A DNA stretch of 12,695 nucleotides from DATKMG01 sp041476565. GTDB taxonomy: Bacteria > Acidobacteriota > Terriglobia > Versatilivoradales > Versatilivoraceae. Below, one piece after another: positions 1 through 6,105 of this stretch. The number at the start of each line of letters is the position of its first letter. Positions within the stretch are counted from its first letter, which is position 1. The stretch lies in contig JBGOTQ010000217.1 of NCBI GenBank assembly GCA_041476565.1, forward strand, positions 1 to 12,695, read 5' to 3'. The position numbers were made by a program, and so were the translations under genes. Under the pieces are notes generated by a model that was not told the DNA's origin, ran no database searches, and worked only from the letters and a program-made list of their open reading frames with translations.

Positions 1-918
1 CAGTAAGTCCTCACGGAATTCTCCGCGGCTAATCAGGTCGGCCAGATTGCGATTGGTGGCGGAAACTACGCGGACATCCACTGTGCGAGTGACGCTGGAG
101 CCCAATACTTCGTAGGTCCGGTCCTGCAGAACGCGGAGCATCTTCACTTGGGTATTGAGGTCGAGTTCCCCGATTTCGTCCAGGAAGATCGTGCCCCCCT
201 GTGCCATTTCAAACCGGCCCTTGCGATCCTGCTTGGCGTCGGTAAATGCGCCGCGGACGTGACCGAACATTTCACTTTCAAACAAGGTGGAGGATATCCC
301 CCCCAAATTGACTTTTACGAAGGGACCTTGTTTCCTCCGGCTGTTGCGGTGAATCGCTTCGGCAATCAATTCCTTCCCGGTTCCACTGTCCCCCGTGATG
401 AGCACTGAGGCGTCGGTCCTGCTGACACGCCCAATGACATCCAGGACCCTTAAGAACCTGGGATCCCGTCCGACCAGTGCTTGAAAGTCATAGCGGGAGT
501 CCAACTCCTCGCGGGTCAGGGCCTTGTCTGCATGACGACTCGTAGCTACCGCCGCCAGGCCCATTGCGGTTTGCACCGACTGGACCACCTGCTGATTGTT
601 CCAGGGTTTCGTAACAAAATCCGTGGCTCCGCCCCTCATGCCTTGCACCGCAAGCGAAATCGACCCCCAGGCGGTCAGCAGGATCACCGGAACCTCAGGC
701 CAGCGGACCTTGATCTTCCCAAGCAAATCCAGACCTTCTTCACCGCTTGTCTGCCGGGAAAAATTCATGTCCTGGATGATCAGAGAGAAGGTCTCCTTTT
801 CCAGCTTCTGGAGGGCTTCAGCAGGCGAAGCGGCAGACTGAGACCGGTAGCCGGCTTGCTTGAGCAACAGTGCCAGCGACGCAGTCACCGACGGGTCATC
901 ATCAATCAGAAGGATCAT
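1..918 (-). CDS. Sigma-54-dependent NtrC-family response regulator, 3' end cut by the window edge
   Basis: Two-component regulator expected to activate sigma-54 promoters by ATP hydrolysis. The visible 306 residues hold an N-terminal receiver domain (about 1-118) and most of an AAA+ domain. Receiver residues are the acidic cluster D6-D8, the phospho-acceptor D50 (in LIIQDMNF), T82 and K104 (in TKPW). The AAA+ part shows Walker A GDSGTGKE (176-183), the sigma-54 contact loop as GAFTDA (223-228) instead of the usual GAFTGA, and Walker B FLDEIGE (245-251). The end of the AAA+ domain and the expected Fis-type helix-turn-helix lie beyond position 1. The ATG at 918 follows an in-frame stop directly (TGA then ATG), so the start is firm, though its ribosome site is weak. 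It is the most distal gene of the export operon, and the operon has a sigma-54 promoter, so autoregulation is likely. Its sensor kinase is probably outside the window. Confidence 0.93.
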   Translation of the reverse strand, partial: MILLIDDDPSVTASLALLLKQAGYRSQSAASPAEALQKLEKETFSLIIQDMNFSRQTSGEEGLDLLGKIKVRWPEVPVILLTAWGSISLAVQGMRGGATDFVTKPWNNQQVVQSVQTAMGLAAVATSRHADKALTREELDSRYDFQALVGRDPRFLRVLDVIGRVSRTDASVLITGDSGTGKELIAEAIHRNSRRKQGPFVKVNLGGISSTLFESEMFGHVRGAFTDAKQDRKGRFEMAQGGTIFLDEIGELDLNTQVKMLRVLQDRTYEVLGSSVTRTVDVRVVSATNRNLADLISRGEFREDLL

Positions 919-929
919 TCAGGAATCGC

Positions 930-952
930 ACCACAAAGACACAAAGGCACAA
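930..952 (+). repeat. Left arm of a 23-bp inverted repeat around the GxxExxY gene
   Basis: Reads inward on the plus strand as ACCACAAAGACACAAAGG followed by CACAA. It matches the reverse complement of 1344-1366 at 21 of 23 positions; both mismatches are A against C. It lies between the GxxExxY stop codon and the regulator start, 11 bp from the regulator ATG. Confidence 0.8.
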
Positions 953-956
953 GAAA

Positions 957-1370
957 TTATAAGACAAATCGCTTGATGCCATCTCGAATAAGAGGGACGT
1001 TAAAGTTGAGTAGAAGCCCCAGTCTATGGCCAGTAAGCTTTAAATACGTCAACAATTGCGCCTCATGAACAGGCAGCAATTCTTCCACTGCTTTAAGTTC
1101 TACCACCAGGCAATTCTCTACCAGCAAGTCGAGACGAAGACCTGCATCCAGCTGAATCCCATCATATCTGATTGGAACGGGAATTTGGCGCTGCAGTCTC
1201 AAGCCCCTCTTCTCCAGTTCATGAGCAAGGCAAACTTCGTACACGCTCTCCAGTAAACCCGGTCCAAGCTTGTTATGGACTGCAAAAGCTGCGTCGACGA
1301 CGACTTTGGAGAGTTCATTGACCTTTACAGGGATTGGATCCCTTTGTGCCTTGGTGTCTTGGTGGTTCAT
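957..1370 (-). CDS. GxxExxY protein (PD-(D/E)XK nuclease fold)
   Basis: Small protein of 137 residues, full length for the GxxExxY family (TIGR04256/PF13366, recalled). The namesake motif is GLLESVY at 38-44. Downstream are D81 (RLDLLVEN) and E91-L-K93 (VVELKA), matching the D...ExK core of the PD-(D/E)XK nuclease superfamily, then a conserved-looking HEAQLLTYLKLTG at 102-114. The cellular role of the family is not established. The ATG at 1370 has an AGGA about 7 bases upstream, and the permease stop is 7 bp away. The first residues (NHQDTKAQR) are encoded by one arm of an inverted repeat whose partner lies just past the stop codon. The gene therefore looks like cargo of a small cassette placed inside the operon, and a direct role in transport is doubtful. 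Confidence 0.88.
   Translation of the reverse strand: MNHQDTKAQRDPIPVKVNELSKVVVDAAFAVHNKLGPGLLESVYEVCLAHELEKRGLRLQRQIPVPIRYDGIQLDAGLRLDLLVENCLVVELKAVEELLPVHEAQLLTYLKLTGHRLGLLLNFNVPLIRDGIKRFVL
1344..1366 (-). repeat. Right arm of the 23-bp inverted repeat, inside the GxxExxY coding start
   Basis: Reads inward on the minus strand as ACCACCAAGACACCAAGG followed by CACAA and encodes roughly residues 2-9 of the GxxExxY protein. With the arm at 930-952 it bounds a unit of 437 bp holding the whole gene apart from the first codon. No clean target-site duplication is seen next to the arms. Confidence 0.8.
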
Positions 1371-1377
1371 TTTTTTC

Positions 1378-2598
1378 CTACTCGTAGTGCAGTGCCTGGG
1401 CCGGTTCCACCCGGGCCGCCATCCAGCTGGGATACAGTCCGCAAAGCACGGTCAGCACATAAATCAAACCGACTGACGATACAATACCAAAACTGAACAC
1501 CCTGGCGCTAATGAAGTCAATGAGGTGCAGCATGGGAACCTGCACGGCCAAAGCCACCCCTAGCAGCAAACCAACCGAAGCAATCACCACAAGTTCCCCC
1601 AGCACCTGGCGATGGATGTCCCCCCGAGTCCCGCCCACGGAGCGCCGCAGGCCAATCTCACGGGTTCGTTGCGTCACATTTTGCCAGAGAACCCCGACGA
1701 GTCCCAGGCCTACCATGATCAACAAAAACGCAGCCACTATACCGCCCGCAACAATCGGGACCAGACAAAACGTGAGCCAGTTCTGACGGCTCTCGCTCAG
1801 AGGGGTCAGTGTGAATGACCAGTTCTTATTGACTCGTTGGATTTGGGTCATGAGTTTCTCTTCAAACGATGCAGGAGTCCCGGGCCGTACCTTCACCAGA
1901 ATGTAGTGCGGAGGTCCGCTGAGTTGGCCTTCCATTCCACTCCAACCACTGCGCTGAAACGCAAAGGCGTATGGAGAGACAAACTCGCCATGCTTGCGAT
2001 ATTCCGAGATAACCCCAACCACTCGTCTCTCTCGTTCCGCTTTTTCCGGGGCGATATTCTTCCCAAGCGGATCCTCTGACCCAAAAACTTCCTCTTTCAT
2101 TTTTTGATTGATCACCACGGGATCCCAGCTGAGTGCAGCGTCGTTGGGCTCGAACCATCGGCCGGCGACAAGCTGCAACCCAAGCACATCCTTGAACCCG
2201 GCCGTACAACCGTATTCCGTTTGAATCTCTAGCTTGCTGCCCCGATAACTGTAGCTGGAGGTTTGCACGGAGGGATCGTAGGGGGCATCTGAACTCCCGG
2301 CGAATGCTTCAATTTCAGTGAGCTTCTGCAGGGCCAAGTAAAGCTGTCGTGCCTTTTCGGTTTCCTGTTTGGAATCGTCACTCCCGGCCTTCAGGCTCGT
2401 CAGCAGGCTCTTTAGGCTCATTTCGATTCTCCATACGCCCTGGATGGAATACCCCAGGGGACGATAGTAGTTTTGCCAATAGTGGACTGTGGTGATCAGC
2501 ACGGTAGCCAGAACCAGGAATGAAAAGAAGATTTCCACGATGATCAGGATGTTGGCTCTCTTCCGGTTCCATACCATCTTTAAAAGATGCTTAATCAT
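1378..2598 (-). CDS. ABC transporter permease, FtsX/MacB type (second permease)
   Basis: Inner-membrane permease of 406 residues with the type VII/MacB layout. There is one N-terminal membrane helix (about 16-38), a large periplasmic domain (about 40-275, MacB_PCD-like), and three C-terminal helices (about 280-305, 335-357, 368-391). The cytoplasmic coupling motif REIGLRRSVGGT (313-324) and the closing YPSWMAARVEPAQAL are hallmarks of the FtsX family. The start ATG overlaps the stop of the upstream permease (ATGA at 2595-2598), with GGGAGGT upstream as ribosome site, so the two permeases are probably translationally coupled and pair as a heterodimer. MacB-type permeases transmit ATPase movement to the periplasm; the substrate cannot be told from sequence. 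Confidence 0.93.
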   Translation of the reverse strand: MIKHLLKMVWNRKRANILIIVEIFFSFLVLATVLITTVHYWQNYYRPLGYSIQGVWRIEMSLKSLLTSLKAGSDDSKQETEKARQLYLALQKLTEIEAFAGSSDAPYDPSVQTSSYSYRGSKLEIQTEYGCTAGFKDVLGLQLVAGRWFEPNDAALSWDPVVINQKMKEEVFGSEDPLGKNIAPEKAERERRVVGVISEYRKHGEFVSPYAFAFQRSGWSGMEGQLSGPPHYILVKVRPGTPASFEEKLMTQIQRVNKNWSFTLTPLSESRQNWLTFCLVPIVAGGIVAAFLLIMVGLGLVGVLWQNVTQRTREIGLRRSVGGTRGDIHRQVLGELVVIASVGLLLGVALAVQVPMLHLIDFISARVFSFGIVSSVGLIYVLTVLCGLYPSWMAARVEPAQALHYE

Positions 2599-3848
2599 AA
2601 CGACCTCCCACGCAAAGCTTCGACAGGATGCAGGCGCGACATTTTCCAGGCCGGATAAACGCCCGAAAACACCCCAAAGAAAAAGGCGATTAGCAGACCC
2701 GTAAAGAAGATCCGATAGTTCATCTGGAAGTGGGCATATTTGATCAAACCGCTGCCAGTGAGCAGTTGAAGGACAACAGGGGATAGAACGATGCCGACTA
2801 ATCCACCCAACAGGGTGAGAACAACGTTTTCAGTCACAAACTGGCCCACCAGGGTGCGCGAGGTGGCTCCAAAGGCCTTACGAACGCCAATTTCTGAAGC
2901 CCGCTCTCGGATTCGGCTGATGTTGATGTTCACTAAGTTGATGGTGGGCAAAACCATAAAGAGGATCATCAGGGTTAACATGACAGCCCAGAGCCGCCCA
3001 CTGGGTGGTTTAAGAACCGAATTCTGGATGGAACCTCCCAAAAATCGTGAAAACGTTTCAAACAACGTTTCCGGGCAGCCCGTGACCGTATCATCCTCGC
3101 CTCGTTCCTCGAGCTTGACCCGGGACAGCCGGGAGCGATACTCTTCCTTAATTGCAGGGAAATCGGCCCTGCTTCTGACCAAAAGCGTTCCCATCTGAAT
3201 CCCCAACATCTCCTTGCGGTAATTGTCCGTCTTGGAGGTTGTAATGGGTACCCAGATGTCTGCAAAAGGAGTCACCCGGAAAATCGGCACGTTTTCGACC
3301 ACACCCACCACCCGGAATCGCTGGTCATCAACGATGATGGCCTTCCCCAGCGCGGATTCGTTTCCAAAAAACTTGTTCCGGGTGGCGTCATTGATAACCG
3401 CAACGAAATTACCACGCGTGACATCGTCAATGGAGTAAGGCCCTCCCTCCAGAAAATTGAAATTGAAGATGTCCCAGAAGTCTCCCGCTGTAGTTTTCAA
3501 GTAGGAGGAGATTTGAGCCCCATCCTTATAAGAGATCGCAGACGTTGGGATGCTATGAATGGCAAACTTTTCCACGTGGGGCAAGCCCCTTGCATAACGA
3601 TCCAGCAGGGCATAACCGGGTATGGTGAGTGAATGGAATTCTCCTTTATGGGAGGTAGCTGCCCAATAAATGTTGAGCGTTCGGTCGAGTTTGGTTTCCG
3701 GGGGGAAAGGTGCAAAGACGTGATCGAACAATGCTGCCACCACCATCAGTACCACCAGCGTGAAGCTGATTCCAAACAGGCTAATGAAGGTGAAAAACTT
3801 CCTTCGGAGTAAAACTTTAAATGCAATTTTGAGATAGTTTTTGATCAT
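2595..3848 (-). CDS. ABC transporter permease, FtsX/MacB type (first permease)
   Basis: Inner-membrane permease of 417 residues with one N-terminal helix (about 20-42), a periplasmic MacB_PCD-like domain (about 45-280) and three C-terminal helices (about 286-306, 339-363, 379-399). It carries the family motifs RERASEIGVRKAFGAT (314-329) and YPAWKMSRLHPVEALRG (398-414). It is clearly diverged from the other permease, so this is an asymmetric pair, unlike the MacB homodimer. The ATG at 3848 has GAGGAA 6 bases upstream. The gap to the ATPase gene is 43 bp, and its 3' end overlaps the next gene by 4 bp. Confidence 0.94.
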   Translation of the reverse strand: MIKNYLKIAFKVLLRRKFFTFISLFGISFTLVVLMVVAALFDHVFAPFPPETKLDRTLNIYWAATSHKGEFHSLTIPGYALLDRYARGLPHVEKFAIHSIPTSAISYKDGAQISSYLKTTAGDFWDIFNFNFLEGGPYSIDDVTRGNFVAVINDATRNKFFGNESALGKAIIVDDQRFRVVGVVENVPIFRVTPFADIWVPITTSKTDNYRKEMLGIQMGTLLVRSRADFPAIKEEYRSRLSRVKLEERGEDDTVTGCPETLFETFSRFLGGSIQNSVLKPPSGRLWAVMLTLMILFMVLPTINLVNINISRIRERASEIGVRKAFGATSRTLVGQFVTENVVLTLLGGLVGIVLSPVVLQLLTGSGLIKYAHFQMNYRIFFTGLLIAFFFGVFSGVYPAWKMSRLHPVEALRGRSL

Positions 3849-3891
3849 TTGAATTCCTCGCTTAGTAACGCCAGTCTCCAGCCTCTAATCC

Positions 3892-4557
3892 CTAATTCAC
3901 CTGTCTCCCGTCAAACAATCGGACAATCCGCCGCGTCATCCCCGCCAGACGCGGATCGTGGGTGACCATCACAATGGTGGTCTTTTCATCGCGGTTTAGT
4001 CCCATCAGGATTTCCATCACCTCGTCCCCCATCTGGCTGTCGAGGTTTCCGGTGGGTTCGTCAGCCAGCAGGATGCGTGGTTGCCCCACAATGGCGCGGG
4101 CGATGGCTACTCTCTGCTGTTGTCCGCCGGATAATTGGGAGGGAAAATGATGGACACGGGAAGCAAGTCCCACCCGGTCCAGGGCTTTCAAGGCCAGTTG
4201 GCGGCGCTTCGATCCAGCCATTCGCCGATAAAGTAACGGGATCTCCACATTGTCCACAACTGTGAGATCGCTGATCAGGTGGAAGGTCTGGAATATGAAC
4301 CCCACCTCCTGGTTGCGGATCCTGGCCAAGGCCTTGTCACTGCGGGCCACGATCGGCGACCCGTTGAGTTGAACAGTTCCCTGGGTCGGAACATCCAGGA
4401 GCCCCATGACGTTCAACAGCGTGCTCTTGCCACAGCCCGACGGCCCCATTACAGAAACGAATTCCCCCTCCTGGATTTCAAGGTTAATGTTGTTGAGGGC
4501 CAGTGTTTCGATTTTTTCTGTCCGATAAACTTTTTCCACGTTTTGCAAGCGTATCAT
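3892..4557 (-). CDS. ABC transporter ATP-binding protein, LolD/MacB type
   Basis: Stand-alone nucleotide-binding protein of 221 residues, the usual length for LolD/MacB/FtsE-like ATPases. All motifs are intact: Walker A GPSGCGKST (38-46), Q-loop Q90 (in FIFQTFHLI), signature LSGGQQQR (142-149), Walker B ILLADE (162-167), D-loop NLDS (171-174) and switch H200. It should power the two FtsX-type permeases encoded next to it. The ATG at 4557 has a strong GAGGTG ribosome site at 4565-4570, 7 bases away. It lies 37 bp after the adaptor gene, with no terminator in between. Confidence 0.96.
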   Translation of the reverse strand: MIRLQNVEKVYRTEKIETLALNNINLEIQEGEFVSVMGPSGCGKSTLLNVMGLLDVPTQGTVQLNGSPIVARSDKALARIRNQEVGFIFQTFHLISDLTVVDNVEIPLLYRRMAGSKRRQLALKALDRVGLASRVHHFPSQLSGGQQQRVAIARAIVGQPRILLADEPTGNLDSQMGDEVMEILMGLNRDEKTTIVMVTHDPRLAGMTRRIVRLFDGRQVN

Positions 4558-4594
4558 TTCAATTCACCTCAAAGTTGGGTCACAAACTAAAGTC

Positions 4595-5839
4595 TCAGTC
4601 TAATTTGACCTCTTTCATCCGTAAGTAATCCGTCATGTCCGAAATGATCACTTCGTCTCCCTGCATTAAACCCTTAACGACCTCGAAATTCTCAAAGCTG
4701 GCGATACCCAGGCGAACCGGAACCTTGACAGCCATATCGCCGCGAATCACAAAAACTTCGTGGTCCCCTTCACCGTTGGCGAACGGACCACGTTTGATTC
4801 GAAGTGCCCGGTCCTTGTGGTCAGTGACAATGTAGACGTCCACTCGCAGGTTGGCTCGCAACAGCTTGCTCGACTTCTGCTCCAACGCCACCAACAGGGT
4901 CATGATCCCGTCCTTAATGGTGGGAAGAATGCTGGAGATAGAGCCCTCGAGGTACTCCTCATCCACCTTGATCTTGACGGGCAACCCCACTGAAAGACGA
5001 CCGGCATGAACGTCTGAAATCTTGGCCTCCACACGGAACGAACTCAAATCGGCCGTCCGCGCGATCACTTCTCCCTTGTGGACCGAGGATCCTTCTTCGG
5101 TCACCACCCAGGTCAGGACGCCATCCCGATCAGCACGGGTGGTTGCAAGGTCCAACTGGCGTTGCGCTTCATCTCTTTCCTGTTCTACAGTCTTGATCTC
5201 CAGCACTAGCCCATCGAGTTGAGACTGAGTGACGCGACGAGCATTCACGATCTCTTCTTCCAGTTGCTTGAGTTCGGTCTGGGCGGTTTCTTCCTGGACT
5301 TCGGCATGGCGGAGCTGGCCTTCGGAGGTCAAGCCGGCATCCCAGAGCTTGCGCTGCTGAGTCAGTTGCAGTTGGAATGACTTGAGGTCCAAGCGCTTGA
5401 TTCCCAGCAGGCTTTGCAGCTTAAGGAGAGTGTTCTCGAGTTCCAGTTTTCGCTGGGCTTGCTGGTTTTGCTTGATGGCCAACTGTTGATTGAGCTTGTT
5501 CAACTCCAGGGTTGCCTGACTGACATCCAGCTCCATAATGGCATCGCCGCGCTTCAACTGGCTGCCAGGCCGCTTCAAAATCTTGAGGATGCGGCTGTCG
5601 ATAGGGCTGGAAAGCACCTGCTCAAACTCTGGTACAACAGTTCCCGAGGAGGTGATAGTAGCTTCGACCGGGCCGACATCAACCACGGCAGTTCGAATAC
5701 GGTTCTTCGCCAGGGAGGGCCGTATCCATTTGGGCACCCAAGCCAGGAGTACCAAAAGCAAGGTGCCTCCAATGAACCCCATGGCGACTCGCTTGATTAG
5801 TTTTTTCTTCCGATAATAGGCATCAATGGGGCGGTCCAT
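4595..5839 (-). CDS. Periplasmic adaptor subunit, HlyD/MacA family
   Basis: Membrane fusion protein of 414 residues. There is a short cytoplasmic basic N-terminus, one membrane helix (about 17-35), the first half of a lipoyl/barrel-sandwich domain (about 55-105), and a long coiled-coil hairpin (about 108-232, rich in Q, E, K and L). The second lipoyl half (about 235-262) and beta-barrel and membrane-proximal parts follow. MacA/HlyD adaptors link an inner-membrane ABC permease to an outer-membrane TolC-type channel; no TolC homologue is in the window. The frame is open to an ATG at 5869, but the ATG at 5839 is chosen: it has AGGAG at 5846-5850, 6 bases upstream. Position 5869 also falls inside the -12 element of the predicted sigma-54 promoter, upstream of the likely transcript start. 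First gene of the export operon. Confidence 0.93.
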   Translation of the reverse strand: MDRPIDAYYRKKKLIKRVAMGFIGGTLLLVLLAWVPKWIRPSLAKNRIRTAVVDVGPVEATITSSGTVVPEFEQVLSSPIDSRILKILKRPGSQLKRGDAIMELDVSQATLELNKLNQQLAIKQNQQAQRKLELENTLLKLQSLLGIKRLDLKSFQLQLTQQRKLWDAGLTSEGQLRHAEVQEETAQTELKQLEEEIVNARRVTQSQLDGLVLEIKTVEQERDEAQRQLDLATTRADRDGVLTWVVTEEGSSVHKGEVIARTADLSSFRVEAKISDVHAGRLSVGLPVKIKVDEEYLEGSISSILPTIKDGIMTLLVALEQKSSKLLRANLRVDVYIVTDHKDRALRIKRGPFANGEGDHEVFVIRGDMAVKVPVRLGIASFENFEVVKGLMQGDEVIISDMTDYLRMKEVKLD

Positions 5840-5845
5840 GAGATT

Positions 5846-5850
5846 CTCCT
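5846..5850 (-). promoter_or_regulatory. Ribosome binding site deciding the adaptor start
   Basis: AGGAG with a 6-base spacer to the ATG at 5839. It supports the shorter 414-residue adaptor over the 424-residue reading that begins at 5869. Confidence 0.8.
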
Positions 5851-5865
5851 TTCGGCTTGACAATG

Positions 5866-5880
5866 GCAATCTTCAGGCCA
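5866..5880 (-). promoter_or_regulatory. Predicted sigma-54 (-24/-12) promoter of the export operon
   Basis: The minus strand reads TGGCCTGAAGATTGC from 5880 down to 5866. The sigma-54 consensus is TGGCAC, five bases, TTGC. The match has TGGC, exact spacing (ten bases between the invariant GG and GC) and a complete TTGC. Transcription would begin near 5854, giving a leader of about 15 bases that contains the AGGAG ribosome site. A sigma-54-dependent regulator is encoded in the same operon. No wet evidence is available from sequence alone. Confidence 0.75.
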
Positions 5881-5931
5881 AATGAAATTGACACAAAACA
5901 AAAGGGATAGGATCGAATCAGGAATTAGGAT

Positions 5932-5947
5932 CGTACGACGACGGACG
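5932..5947. promoter_or_regulatory. Candidate enhancer site 1 for the sigma-54 regulator
   Basis: Imperfect 16-bp inverted repeat, CGTACG-ACGA-CGGACG on the plus strand: two 6-base half sites around a 4-base centre with one mismatched pair. Its centre is about 85 bp upstream of the predicted transcript start of the export operon, the usual range for an NtrC-type upstream activating site. It shares its pattern with site 2. Confidence 0.55.
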
Positions 5948-5952
5948 CCTCT

Positions 5953-5968
5953 TGTCCGGAATCGTACA
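5953..5968. promoter_or_regulatory. Candidate enhancer site 2 for the sigma-54 regulator
   Basis: Imperfect 16-bp inverted repeat, TGTCCG-GAAT-CGTACA on the plus strand, with the same 6-4-6 layout as site 1. The two centres are 21 bp apart, two helical turns, so two regulator dimers could bind on one face of the DNA. Its centre is about 106 bp upstream of the predicted start. A further small dyad, CACA-TTC-TGTG, follows at 5967-5977. Confidence 0.55.
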
Positions 5969-6105
5969 CATTCTGTGGAATTCCCGTTTTCTCTCACACC
6001 TGCTGGCTGATTACCAGGTTTCTGGCTTTTGGCTAGAACCACAAGACTCACTCAGTTATCATCTGATGTGCTGTTTTCCGACCTCATGAACCTGAGAAGG
6101 TCCCC

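Larger units (their letters stand above)
5881..6105. other. Divergent intergenic region between the export operon and the secreted-enzyme genes
   Basis: The minus-strand side carries the sigma-54 promoter and two candidate enhancer sites described separately. For the plus-strand gene at 6106 I see no convincing promoter: TTGACA occurs at 5888-5893, but no -10 box lies at proper spacing. A small hairpin CCAG-GTTT-CTGG lies near 6014-6025. No open frame of interest is present. Confidence 0.5.

Noticed and set aside
148..1068. Plus-strand open frames opposite the response regulator
   Set aside because: They lie antisense to a clear receiver/AAA+ coding sequence with intact motifs, and their translations show no domain logic.
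5888..5893. TTGACA as a -35 box for the plus-strand gene at 6106
   Set aside because: No -10 hexamer lies 16-18 bases downstream; the nearest candidate, TAGGAT, is at 14 bases, and the leader would be about 190 bases.
6001..6016. Second possible sigma-54 element on the minus strand (TGGTAATCAGCCAGCA)
   Set aside because: The GG/GC spacing is right, but TTGC is replaced by CAGC and the -24 box is poor; it is also about 165 bp from the gene.
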